64,000 nt of DNA, from positions 620,001 to 684,000 of the forward strand of contig NZ_CP066796.1 of NCBI RefSeq assembly GCF_017161565.1, read 5' to 3'. Shown here one piece after another: positions 1-7,365 of this stretch. The position numbers were made by a program, and so were the translations under genes. The notes beneath the pieces were generated by a model. It was not told the DNA's origin and did not search any database. It was given only the letters and a program-made list of their open reading frames with translations. The first letter of the stretch is position 1; every line of letters starts with the position of its first letter. Origin of the DNA: Erwinia amylovora (GTDB lineage Bacteria > Pseudomonadota > Gammaproteobacteria > Enterobacterales > Enterobacteriaceae).

Positions 1-210
1 CTTACAGACGAGCGCATTCAAATTAAAAGGCGTACGGGCAGCTACGGCAAGCCTTCGGTTAATCCCCAGAATATGGAAGCCGATATCAGAAAAAAACTGC
101 TGCCGATGATGTTCAAAAAGTGCAAAGCCATCGGTGGTGGGATGGAGCAGGCGAAGAGGATCGTCGAGACGATGGTACAAATTACCCGCGTTGGATTAAA
201 CGGAGTTTAA
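1..210 (+). CDS. C-terminus of a probable type I restriction enzyme R subunit (partial)
   Basis: An open frame enters the window at base 1 and ends with TAA at 208-210, giving the last 69 residues of a protein. The tail contains EADIRKKLLPMMF and ends in ETMVQITRVGLNGV, which resembles my memory of the C-terminus of HsdR-type helicase/nuclease subunits. The best support is context: the next gene, four bases downstream, is a YgjP/DUF45-type metallopeptidase, and that family is often encoded directly after hsdR. With so little of the protein visible the identity is an inference. In E. amylovora I would expect the hrpXY-hrpS regulatory genes on this side of hrpA, so a restriction locus here is unexpected. 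Confidence 0.45.
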   Translation, partial: LTDERIQIKRRTGSYGKPSVNPQNMEADIRKKLLPMMFKKCKAIGGGMEQAKRIVETMVQITRVGLNGV

Positions 211-213
211 TCT

Positions 214-965
214 ATGCCATGCCTACTGCGATCCCGCCCCGGGTATTTTATCTATGGAGATGAGCGCATCAGCTTTGATCGTCAGCCTCGTAGCGGGGCA
301 ACAAACCGCGTGTTGATTAAAGTCCATCCTGATTGCCGGGTAGTTGTCTTTGCTCCTGAAGAGGCTGATGACCAGAGCGTGCTGGGCGCGGTGAAAAAGC
401 GCGGGCGCTGGATCTGGCAGCAGCTACGGGAGTTCCGTAATCAGCGTGAATATATCACCCCGCGCCAGTATATCAGCGGCGAAAGCCACTACTATCTGGG
501 CAAACAATATTTGCTTAAAGTGCTGGCAGAACCCGGGCAAATCCAGCGGGTAAAAATGCTGCGCGGCAGGCTGGATGTGACCGTCCGACAAAAAGAGCCT
601 GAAAACGTCAGGCAGCTACTCTCTGACTGGTACAGATCGCGTGCCAGAGACGTTTTCCGCAGAAGGCTGGAGGCCATGCTGGAGCAGGCCCTGTGGGTGG
701 ATGTTCCCCCGCCGCTGCATATTCTCACCATGCAAACTCAGTGGGGGAGCTGTTCTCCCGCTGGCAGACTCACGCTCAACCCCAACCTGGTGAAGGCGCA
801 CCGGGATGCATCGACTATGTGATTTTGCACGAGCTGTGCCATCTGGCGGAACATAACCACAGTGAGCGGTTCTACCGGCTGATGGCGCAGGTGATGCCGC
901 AATGGCGAACCATCAAAGTCAGACTGGATGAAATGGCAAATTTGCTTATTGAAGGGGATGGTTGA
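214..965 (+). pseudogene. YgjP/DUF45 (M48-like) zinc metallopeptidase, frameshifted
   Basis: The first frame begins with ATG at 214 and carries the usual N-terminal half (YGDERISF, then VHPDCRVVV and SGESHYYLGKQY) and the QWGSCS signature. It runs into a stop at 820-822. The expected continuation, PGCIDYVILHELCHLAEHNH with the zinc motif HELCH, lies in another frame from about 801 and ends at 965. Restoring one base near 799-801 would join the two halves into a protein of about 250 residues, normal for the family. This is therefore a one-base deletion or a sequencing error. The gene sits four bases after the probable hsdR end, an arrangement common for this family. The cellular role of these HExxH proteins beside restriction genes is not established. 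Confidence 0.75.
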
Positions 966-1200
966 CCCCGTAGGAACGCCGCGGTTGTGCAGGCCCCGGT
1001 TCGATGCGGCTCCACGCCCCTTATCTTGCGTTATCAGTTAGCCCTGCTACCCGGCGCAAGGGGGACATTCTTGTGTTGTTATTTACCCCGCTCATAAACA
1101 GTCGCGACAGGCGGATGCATGCATCGATAAAGAGCAGCGTAGCGCCCGAATGCGGGGTCAAGCTACGTTCGCTGATGTAAGAAAAAAAACGCGCCGCGTG
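966..1200. other. Gene-free stretch upstream of the hrpA promoter
   Basis: I see no convincing coding sequence between the metallopeptidase remnant and the hrpA hrp box. A 12-bp perfect palindrome, GATGCATGCATC, lies at 1114-1125. It could be a protein-binding site or chance. The stretch marks the junction between the restriction-type genes and the hrp cluster. Confidence 0.4.
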
Positions 1201-1228
1201 GGAACCGATCGAAACTGCCCGCCACTTA
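1201..1228 (+). promoter_or_regulatory. hrp box (HrpL-dependent promoter) of hrpA
   Basis: GGAACC at 1201-1206 and CCACTTA at 1222-1228 are separated by 15 bases. This fits the GGAACC-N15/16-CCACNNA consensus recognised by the ECF sigma factor HrpL. It lies 58 bases before the hrpA ATG, as expected for the promoter of the hrpA-hrpB-hrcJ-hrpD-hrpE operon. Confidence 0.92.
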
Positions 1229-1286
1229 ATTAACGAACATTGTGTGATGTTCCTGGAACACAACCTCAATAATTGGAGAGATTAAT

Positions 1287-1514
1287 ATGAGCGGCATTAT
1301 TACAGGTATGGCAGGCAGTTCACTTACAAGCGCAAGCACTTCAGCATCCAAGACGCTGGAATCAGCAATGGGTCAGTCACTGACCGAGTCTGCCAATGCT
1401 CAGGCGTCTAAAATGAAGATGGATACGCAGAACTCGATCCTGGATGGCAAAATGGACTCCGCTTCTAAGTCCATAAACTCTGGCCACAACGCGGCTAAAG
1501 CTATTCAGTTCTGA
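1287..1514 (+). CDS. hrpA: HrpA, Hrp pilus subunit
   Basis: HrpA is the small pilin that polymerises outside the cell into the Hrp pilus, the conduit for type III effectors. The 75-residue product has no signal peptide and no cysteine, is rich in Ser, Ala, Gly and Met, and has a predicted helical C-terminal half (ESANAQASKMKMDTQ). These are the hallmarks of Hrp pilins. GGAGAG lies nine bases before the ATG at 1287. An in-frame ATG at 1308 would give a 68-residue form closer to the size I remember, so the start is not certain. It is the first gene of the operon after a consensus hrp box, and a strong terminator-like hairpin follows its stop, probably setting the high pilin to apparatus ratio. 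Confidence 0.93.
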   Translation: MSGIITGMAGSSLTSASTSASKTLESAMGQSLTESANAQASKMKMDTQNSILDGKMDSASKSINSGHNAAKAIQF

Positions 1515-1521
1515 TGAGTAA

Positions 1522-1559
1522 CCGGGCGCCAGGTGATTAACCTCCGCCCGGATTTTTTT
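1522..1559 (+). terminator. Intercistronic terminator/attenuator between hrpA and hrpB
   Basis: CCGGGCG (1522-1528) pairs with CGCCCGG (1545-1551), and an inner AGGT/ACCT pairing extends the stem. A run of seven T follows at 1553-1559. It has full intrinsic-terminator form inside the operon, eight bases after the hrpA stop, so it probably ends most transcripts after the pilin gene and lets a minority read into hrpB. Confidence 0.85.
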
Positions 1560-1582
1560 GTCGCTGCCGATGAGGATGAGCT

Positions 1583-1945
1583 ATGAAAATCAATGCCGGA
1601 AACGCCCAGTCTCTCTCCGTCAGCGCGGGGAATAATGAGGTCAGTTCTGCCGCCAGCAACACGGCGGATGCTTCCTGGTTCAGCGCGGCGCTGCAATCAC
1701 CTGCTAAACCGGCAAGTAGTGACAATCAATCCTGGATAAACAAAGTCACCAGCCTGTCTGAAACTGCCAGTGGCCATGCCAACCAGGCAGACAGGGCGCT
1801 GGCTAAGGTCTCGCGCAGTCTTGATTCGCAAAGCGTGATGGCCGCTAACCGCACCTTATCCTCCTATTATCTGGAGAGCCTGCTCAACGCAAAGCTGGTG
1901 GGTAAAGGCGTACAGAGTCTGGAAAAACTGACCAACTTGCAGTAA
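1583..1945 (+). CDS. hrpB: HrpB, type III secretion inner rod-type protein
   Basis: The 120-residue product follows hrpA and precedes hrcJ, the conserved position of hrpB in group I Hrp systems, where HrpB corresponds to YscI-like inner-rod proteins. It has no signal peptide. The N-terminal half is rich in Ser, Ala and Asn. The C-terminal half is amphipathic and helical (around DSQSVMAANRTLSSYYLESL), as in rod proteins, which pack through C-terminal helices. The ATG at 1583 is preceded by GAGGATGAG. Identification rests on position and general character. Confidence 0.85.
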   Translation: MKINAGNAQSLSVSAGNNEVSSAASNTADASWFSAALQSPAKPASSDNQSWINKVTSLSETASGHANQADRALAKVSRSLDSQSVMAANRTLSSYYLESLLNAKLVGKGVQSLEKLTNLQ

Positions 1946-1951
1946 CCCCCT

Positions 1952-2734
1952 ATGGCTAAATTATCTCTTAAGATGCTGCTCTTGCTGCCGGTATTGCTGT
2001 TGGTCGGCTGCAATGACCAGGTCGAACTCAATCACGGTCTGACAGAAAACGACGCCAACGAAGTGGCGGCGGAGCTGGGGCGTTATCATATCCAGGCGGA
2101 AAAACTCACCAATAAAGAAGGTATTACCGTGCTGGTAGATGCCGCAGAGTTAAATCGGGCGGTACACATTCTTGATGCGGCGGGTTTGCCGCGACCGGCG
2201 CGCACCAACCTTGGCGAAGTATTCCAAAAGAACGGAGTGATCTCCACGCCGCTGGAAGAACGGGCGCGCTATATCTATGCCTTATCCCAGGAAGTTGAAT
2301 CGACCCTGAGTCAGATTGACGGGGTGATCGTCGCCCGGGTACATGTGGTGCTACCGGAGCGCATTGCGCCGGGTGAGCCGGTGCAGCCCGCCAGCGCAGC
2401 GGTGTTTATCAAATATCGCCCCGATCTCGACCCCGATGTTATCGAACCGCGCATCCGGCGCATGGTTGCCAGCAGCCTGCCGGGCCTGGCCGGTCGGTCA
2501 GACAAAGATTTGGCGATTGTCTTTGTCCCCGCCGAGAGCTATCAGGATAAACCGCCGCAGGTTTCCTTTGGCCCGTTTTTGGTCACGCCAGAGCGATCGG
2601 CACAGTTAAGCTGGTTGAGCGGCATGATTGGCGTGCTGATCCTGATGGTGGTAGCGGGCGTGCTGGGTTGGCCGCACTGGCAGCGCTACCGTCAACGGCA
2701 GCAACCGCCGCCGCCCGGACAGAATAATGAGTGA
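1952..2734 (+). CDS. hrcJ: HrcJ, inner-membrane ring lipoprotein of the type III system
   Basis: HrcJ belongs to the YscJ/PrgK/FliF family, which forms the periplasmic ring anchored in the inner membrane. The 260-residue protein starts with a lipoprotein signal whose lipobox is LLVGC (Cys at about residue 20). It has the family core with VLVDAAELNRAVHILDAAGLPR and ALSQEVESTLSQIDGV, and ends in a hydrophobic segment near residues 213-237 (WLSGMIGVLILMVVAGVLGW) followed by a short basic tail. It starts six bases after hrpB and its stop overlaps the hrpD start by eight bases, so translation is probably coupled. Confidence 0.95.
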   Translation: MAKLSLKMLLLLPVLLLVGCNDQVELNHGLTENDANEVAAELGRYHIQAEKLTNKEGITVLVDAAELNRAVHILDAAGLPRPARTNLGEVFQKNGVISTPLEERARYIYALSQEVESTLSQIDGVIVARVHVVLPERIAPGEPVQPASAAVFIKYRPDLDPDVIEPRIRRMVASSLPGLAGRSDKDLAIVFVPAESYQDKPPQVSFGPFLVTPERSAQLSWLSGMIGVLILMVVAGVLGWPHWQRYRQRQQPPPPGQNNE

Positions 2735-3317
2735 AATGCCCGCTGCTGACGATGCAGCGCTGCGCTGGCTGCGCTGGTGGTGCATTGACTGCTGGCTGAC
2801 GGCCGATGCGCAGTGGCGGCAGGCCAGTTTTTACCAGCTTGAAGATGCCCTTCTGTCGGCGCTGGCCCACACCCATCATGCGATGATTTGCCAGCAGCTT
2901 CAGCTGGCAACGCCGCTTATCCCCGTCGATGGCGATCTGTTGGCATGGCTGAAGCTAACGGCATCGCAACGCCAGCTGGCCTTAAGGCTGGCGGCGGAAG
3001 TGTGCTGGCGCGGCAGTACCCAGGCCACGCTGCTGCCGGAACAGCAGCGCTGGTGTCGGCGCATTGCCCAGGGGATGCGCCCCGGAATGTGGCTGCCCAC
3101 GCTAAACGGGTTACCCAGCGATGAGGGCGATATCAATGGGTTGTGGCTGCTGAAAATGCGCGCCGGGCCGCAATGCTGGCCAAGGTTGCGGTTATCCTTC
3201 CCGCAAGAAGCGGTAAAGGCGGTAGAGCAGCTGGCACCGATAGCCGAATTTCCTGCACGTCTGCTGCCGCTGTGGCAGGCGGTTTTCTGGTATGCCTCAC
3301 AGGAGCCACTATGTTGA
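2727..3317 (+). CDS. hrpD: HrpD, type III secretion accessory protein
   Basis: The 196-residue product is rich in Trp and Leu (RWLRWWCIDCWL near the N-terminus) and has no signal peptide or clear membrane segment. It lies between hrcJ and hrpE with overlaps at both ends (eight bases with hrcJ, seven with hrpE), the invariant place of hrpD in group I Hrp clusters. Its family corresponds to the SctK/YscK-type cytosolic sorting-platform proteins. That equivalence is known for the family, not shown by a motif here. Confidence 0.88.
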   Translation: MSEMPAADDAALRWLRWWCIDCWLTADAQWRQASFYQLEDALLSALAHTHHAMICQQLQLATPLIPVDGDLLAWLKLTASQRQLALRLAAEVCWRGSTQATLLPEQQRWCRRIAQGMRPGMWLPTLNGLPSDEGDINGLWLLKMRAGPQCWPRLRLSFPQEAVKAVEQLAPIAEFPARLLPLWQAVFWYASQEPLC

Positions 3318-3901
3318 CGCGTAGAAGAATTACCCTGCTCAACGCGGAGGCCGATTTGGCACCCGTAGTCAGTCAGGCACAGCTGTGCATCCAGCAGCAG
3401 GGGCAGGATATCCTTGAGCAGGCCCGGCAACAGGCACAGGCGATGCTGGAAGAAGCGGAGCGGCAGGCAGAAGTCGAGATGTTGAATGCGCAGCAGCGCG
3501 CCGAGCAGGCTTTCTGGCAGCAGGCGGATACGCTGCTGCAAAGCTGGCAGCAGCAATATCAGCAGCTGGAAGCGCAGGTACTTGAAGTGATGGACAGCGT
3601 ATTGACGCAGGCGCTTGACCAGTTGTTGACTGACGTTCCGCAAACACAGCGGCTGGCGGCGATATTACGTCAACTGCTACGGGCAAAAACCCTGACTGAA
3701 CAGGGCAGCCTTTATTGTCATCCGGCACAGCATCTTGAGATCGCCGACTGGTTGCGCAGTCATGACCACCTGGCCTGGCAGCTACAGCCGGATGAGTCGC
3801 TGGCGCAAGATAGCCTGAAACTGGTCACCGCTAATGGCGAATTGTCCCTTGACTGGCAGCAGGCAGTGCGCCAGTTACTCCCTCCTCAAACAGCCAGCTA
3901 A
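3311..3901 (+). CDS. hrpE: HrpE (HrcL/SctL-type), stator protein of the type III ATPase
   Basis: HrpE belongs to the YscL/FliH family, which ties the HrcN ATPase to the base and restrains it. I chose the ATG at 3311, overlapping the hrpD stop, because the resulting start MLTRRRITLLNAEADL is typical. An open frame reaches further upstream but lies inside hrpD. The 196-residue protein has a long Gln/Ala/Glu-rich coiled-coil segment (about residues 25-90) and a globular C-terminal third, as expected. The operon apparently ends here, because 90 bases follow that contain the hrpF promoter. Confidence 0.92.
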   Translation: MLTRRRITLLNAEADLAPVVSQAQLCIQQQGQDILEQARQQAQAMLEEAERQAEVEMLNAQQRAEQAFWQQADTLLQSWQQQYQQLEAQVLEVMDSVLTQALDQLLTDVPQTQRLAAILRQLLRAKTLTEQGSLYCHPAQHLEIADWLRSHDHLAWQLQPDESLAQDSLKLVTANGELSLDWQQAVRQLLPPQTAS

Positions 3902-3929
3902 ACCGCTACAAAAAACTTCACTTCACCAC

Positions 3930-3958
3930 GGAACTCCGCCACGCCCGAACCCCACTCA
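3930..3958 (+). promoter_or_regulatory. hrp box of the hrpF-hrpG-hrcC-hrpT-hrpV operon
   Basis: GGAACT (3930-3935) and CCACTCA (3952-3958) are 16 bases apart, matching the HrpL consensus with one change in the -35 half. It lies 33 bases before the hrpF ATG. A second CCCACTCA at 3968-3975 repeats only the downstream half. The site splits the hrpA-hrpV gene run into two HrpL transcription units, as in Pseudomonas syringae. Confidence 0.88.
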
Positions 3959-3991
3959 AAGACAGGACCCACTCAATGAGAGAGTTTAATT

Positions 3992-4216
3992 ATGTCATCA
4001 ATCAGCGCGCTCCAGCGCCGCCTGGACAGTCAGTTTGATAAAGCACAAACCCAACTGGACGATGCCACCTTGGATGCCAGTGAAGGCTACAGCCAGGAGG
4101 ACAGTTTTGCCTTCTTTGAAGCCAGTATGGGACTTTCCAACGCCAGCTGGGCTGCGAGCCAGGAGCTGACGGTTAAACACGGGCTTGCCAAAGCCATCAT
4201 CAATGAGATCAACTGA
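3992..4216 (+). CDS. hrpF: HrpF, small type III secretion protein
   Basis: The 74-residue product (starting MSSISALQRRLDSQ) is a small soluble helical protein in the conserved hrpF position, first gene of the hrcC operon and directly after a hrp box. AGAG precedes the ATG by nine bases. Group I HrpF proteins are needed for secretion and have been compared with YscE/YscF-type small partners. Nothing in the sequence itself proves which. The last 14 bases overlap the start of hrpG. Confidence 0.85.
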   Translation: MSSISALQRRLDSQFDKAQTQLDDATLDASEGYSQEDSFAFFEASMGLSNASWAASQELTVKHGLAKAIINEIN

Positions 4217-4634
4217 ATTGCAGCAGTGGGCGCAGCGCTGGCTCGACGATGTTGGCACAGACCAACAGCTGACGGTGGATGACGGCGTCGTCTGGTTGCA
4301 GCGTCGGGCGGATCGGTTTTTTGCGTTGGCAGAGCTGACGATCAATGCTTCGCTGGACGATGAGCTGCTGGGGCGGGCGCTACAGCTTTCGGCCCCGACC
4401 CTACGTTATTTTGGCCGCGATGCCGCCGCACTGGCGCAACAAGGCAACAGCCTGATATTAGCGTTAGCTATCCGTCAACTGGAGGTTAACGCCGTCTGTC
4501 AACAGCTGGAATCACTGCTTAATCAACGTGATGTCTGGCAGACAATGCTACAACAACCGCGAAGAAAAGCGGCAACCCATGGCGCGGTGCCTTTGCACAG
4601 CCTGGCATTTTTACCAAGGGGAAACCATGGTTGA
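4203..4634 (+). CDS. hrpG: HrpG, type III secretion chaperone-like regulator
   Basis: I take the ATG at 4203 (MRSTELQQWAQRWL), inside the end of hrpF, giving 143 residues. An upstream in-frame ATG at 4185 would add six residues. The protein is soluble, acidic to neutral and helical. It sits between hrpF and hrcC and overlaps hrcC by eight bases. In P. syringae HrpG interacts with HrpV and relieves HrpV repression of the HrpRS activators. The same role is plausible here because hrpV lies in the same operon. Confidence 0.85.
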   Translation: MRSTELQQWAQRWLDDVGTDQQLTVDDGVVWLQRRADRFFALAELTINASLDDELLGRALQLSAPTLRYFGRDAAALAQQGNSLILALAIRQLEVNAVCQQLESLLNQRDVWQTMLQQPRRKAATHGAVPLHSLAFLPRGNHG

Positions 4635-6657
4635 GAAACGAGAGTTGCGCTGCCGGTTGTTGGGCGCGCTATTAATGCTGTGCGCAACACTCCCGGCCGG
4701 GGCGCAGACCCCGGCCGACTGGAAAGAACAGTCATACGCCTATTCTGCCGATCGCACGCCGTTATCCACGGTGCTGCAAGATTTTGCTGACGGGCACAGT
4801 GTTGATCTTCACCTTGGCAATGTGGAAGACACAGAGGTTACCGCGAAGATCCGCGCTGAAAACGCCAGTGCGTTCCTCGACCGCCTGGCGCTGGAGCACC
4901 ATTTCCAGTGGTTCGTTTACAACAATACGCTGTACGTCAGCCCTCAGGACGAGCAAAGCTCGGAACGTCTGGAGATCTCCCCGGACGCCGCACCGGATAT
5001 TAAGCAGGCGCTAAGCGGAATTGGCCTGCTGGACCCGCGTTTTGGCTGGGGAGAACTGCCGGATGATGGCGTGGTGCTGGTGACCGGGCCGCCGCAATAT
5101 CTGGAGCTGGTTAAGCGCTTCAGTGAGCAACGCGAGAAGAAAGAGGATCGGCGTAAAGTCATGACCTTCCCGCTGCGCTATGCGTCGGTGGCCGACCGCA
5201 CCATTCATTACCGTGACCAGACGGTGGTGATCCCCGGCGTTGCCACCATGCTGAATGAGCTGATGAACGGTAAACGCGCGGCGCCAGCCAGCGCCAGCGG
5301 CATTGACAGTACGCCGGGAGGCCCGGATACCAACAGCATGATGCAGAATACCCAAACGTTACTGTCGCGTTTATCAAGCCGTAATAAAACCTCCAACAGG
5401 GCGGGCGGCAGGGATAACGAGATTGAAGATGTGAGCGGACGCATCTCTGCCGATGTGCGCAACAATGCGCTGCTGATCCGCGATGATGATAAACGTCACG
5501 ATGAATACAGCCAGCTGATTGCCAAAATTGATGTGCCGCAGAATCTGGTTGAGATAGACGCGGTTATTCTGGACATCGACCGCACGGCATTAAACCGGCT
5601 GGAAGCGAACTGGCAGGCCACATTAGGCGGTGTAACCGGCGGCAGCTCACTGATGTCCGGCAGCGGTACGCTGTTTGTCAGCGATTTTAAACGCTTCTTT
5701 GCCGATATCCAGGCGCTGGAAGGAGAGGGCACCGCCTCGATCGTCGCCAATCCTTCGGTTCTGACGTTGGAAAATCAGCCGGCAGTGATCGACTTCAGCC
5801 AGACGGCCTATATCACCGCCACCGGCGAACGCGTAGCGGACATCCAGCCGGTGACGGCAGGCACCAGCCTGCAGGTGACGCCGCGCGCGGTGGGTAACGA
5901 AGGCCATTCCAGCATTCAGCTGATGATTGATATCGAAGACGGCCACGTACAAACCAACGGTGACGGCCAGGCTACCGGCGTGAAACGCGGCACGGTCAGC
6001 ACTCAGGCGCTGATCAGTGAGAACCGGGCGCTGGTGCTGGGCGGCTTCCATGTGGAAGAGAGTGCCGATCGCGATCGGCGCATTCCGTTACTGGGCGATA
6101 TTCCCTGGCTTGGTCAACTGTTCAGCTCAAAGCGCCATGAAATCTCACAGCGTCAGCGCCTGTTTATTCTTACCCCGCGCCTGATCGGCGATCAAACCGA
6201 TCCCACGCGTTATGTCACAGCAGATAACCGCCAGCAGCTGAGCGATGCGATGGGGCGCGTAGAGCGGCGGCACAGCAGTGTGAATCAGCATGATGTGGTG
6301 GAAAACGCACTGCGCGATCTGGCTGAAGGGCAGTCTCCGGCAGGTTTCCAGCCGCAAACCTCCGGTACGCGCTTGAGTGAAGTTTGCCGCAGTACGCCCG
6401 CACTGCTGTTCGAAAGTACTCGCGGCCAGTGGTACAGCAGTAGCACTAACGGTGTGCAGCTCAGTGTGGGAGTGGTACGCAATACCAGCAGCAAACCTCT
6501 GCGCTTTGATGAAGCCAACTGCGCCAGTAAACGCACGCTGGCAGTGGCGGTGTGGCCGCATAGCGCGCTGGCACCGGGCGAATCGGCGGAAGTTTATCTG
6601 GCCATGGATCCAAGCCGCGTGCTGCACGCGTCACGCGAATCCTTATTGAATCGTTGA
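4627..6657 (+). CDS. hrcC: HrcC, outer-membrane secretin of the type III system
   Basis: HrcC forms the outer-membrane ring through which the pilus leaves the cell. I use the ATG at 4627, overlapping hrpG, because MVEKRELRCRLLGALLMLC leads into a Sec signal ending near AGA|QT. The open frame upstream has no such signal. The resulting 676 residues match the size I remember for E. amylovora HrcC. N-domains with FPLRYASVADR (about 180) and NNALLIRDD (about 280) precede the secretin core, which has VEIDAVILDID, the conserved GEGTASIVANPSVLTLEN region and LLGDIPWLGQLFSSK near residue 490. A C-terminal extension of about 160 residues after the secretin domain is typical of the Hrp branch. Confidence 0.97.
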   Translation: MVEKRELRCRLLGALLMLCATLPAGAQTPADWKEQSYAYSADRTPLSTVLQDFADGHSVDLHLGNVEDTEVTAKIRAENASAFLDRLALEHHFQWFVYNNTLYVSPQDEQSSERLEISPDAAPDIKQALSGIGLLDPRFGWGELPDDGVVLVTGPPQYLELVKRFSEQREKKEDRRKVMTFPLRYASVADRTIHYRDQTVVIPGVATMLNELMNGKRAAPASASGIDSTPGGPDTNSMMQNTQTLLSRLSSRNKTSNRAGGRDNEIEDVSGRISADVRNNALLIRDDDKRHDEYSQLIAKIDVPQNLVEIDAVILDIDRTALNRLEANWQATLGGVTGGSSLMSGSGTLFVSDFKRFFADIQALEGEGTASIVANPSVLTLENQPAVIDFSQTAYITATGERVADIQPVTAGTSLQVTPRAVGNEGHSSIQLMIDIEDGHVQTNGDGQATGVKRGTVSTQALISENRALVLGGFHVEESADRDRRIPLLGDIPWLGQLFSSKRHEISQRQRLFILTPRLIGDQTDPTRYVTADNRQQLSDAMGRVERRHSSVNQHDVVENALRDLAEGQSPAGFQPQTSGTRLSEVCRSTPALLFESTRGQWYSSSTNGVQLSVGVVRNTSSKPLRFDEANCASKRTLAVAVWPHSALAPGESAEVYLAMDPSRVLHASRESLLNR

Positions 6658-6670
6658 GAAAAGGGAAACT

Positions 6671-6865
6671 ATGAAAAGCGCTTCCTGTTTACTGCTGGCG
6701 TCCACGCTGTTGCTCACCGCCTGCGCCGGACGTCATGATAACGGCCTGGAATGCACCTCGGTCGACTGCCGCCCGCAGTCCCAGGCGCATCAGTTAGTCA
6801 TCTGGTGGCAGCCCGGTTTACGTAATGGCCCGGCAGATTATACCCGGGTATCGGTTAATGAATAA
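6671..6865 (+). CDS. hrpT: HrpT, small outer-membrane lipoprotein (secretin pilotin-like)
   Basis: This 64-residue protein has a classic lipoprotein signal (SCLLLASTLLLTAC, lipobox LTAC with Cys at about 19). It lies 13 bases after hrcC, with AAGGGAAA before the ATG. HrpT lipoproteins of group I systems are thought to help HrcC reach or assemble in the outer membrane. The stop overlaps the start of hrpV, so the two are translationally coupled. Confidence 0.9.
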   Translation: MKSASCLLLASTLLLTACAGRHDNGLECTSVDCRPQSQAHQLVIWWQPGLRNGPADYTRVSVNE

Positions 6866-7208
6866 TCCTTGCCCACAGGTGACCTCGCTGTCGGCATTAC
6901 TCAGTCTGTTGCAACTGCGCCAGAGCTGTCGCTGGCCGGTGCAACAAGGCGTGGAATTGCTGGCCCTGTGCGGCGAGCGCGGGCGTGAGCTGATGCTGAA
7001 CCTGCAGCCGGCATTCCAGCCTTCCGGACTTTATCAGCGCTTGCTCAGTCGCCGTGCGCAACAGCTGGAGATCTATGACGGATGCTACCTGTGTCTCAAC
7101 CACGACCGGGTATTATCCTGCTGGCGCCAGCTGCCTGAATCAGCCATGAGCGATAAACAGCATATCGCTCAATTGTTCAGTCTGGCGGGCATTCACCTGG
7201 CTGATTGA
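6858..7208 (+). CDS. hrpV: HrpV, negative regulator of hrp expression
   Basis: I place the start at the ATG at 6858 (MNNPCPQVTSLSALL), which overlaps the hrpT stop. A longer open frame begins at 6825 but lies within hrpT. The 116-residue product is soluble, with Leu- and Gln-rich helices and no membrane segment. As the last gene of the hrcC operon it holds the hrpV position. In P. syringae HrpV binds the HrpS activator and lowers hrpL transcription, with HrpG as antagonist. That role is carried over by homology. Confidence 0.87.
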   Translation: MNNPCPQVTSLSALLSLLQLRQSCRWPVQQGVELLALCGERGRELMLNLQPAFQPSGLYQRLLSRRAQQLEIYDGCYLCLNHDRVLSCWRQLPESAMSDKQHIAQLFSLAGIHLAD

Positions 7209-7260
7209 TCCCGGCCTGCGTCCTTTCTTTACGTTTCTGGTTATTTTTTCTCACTTCGCC

Positions 7261-7288
7261 GGAACCAGAGCGGAATAACCAGCACTCA
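7261..7288 (+). promoter_or_regulatory. hrp box of hrpN
   Basis: GGAACC (7261-7266) is followed after 15 bases by GCACTCA (7282-7288), one base away from CCACTCA. It is 77 bases before the hrpN ATG, leaving an unusually long leader that includes a CGTTTGACG-like stretch. Confidence 0.85.
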
Positions 7289-7365
7289 ATATAAGCTTCG
7301 GCATGGCACGTTTGACGTGCCTGGTCGGCAGGGTACGTTTGAATTATTCATAAGAGGAATACGTT

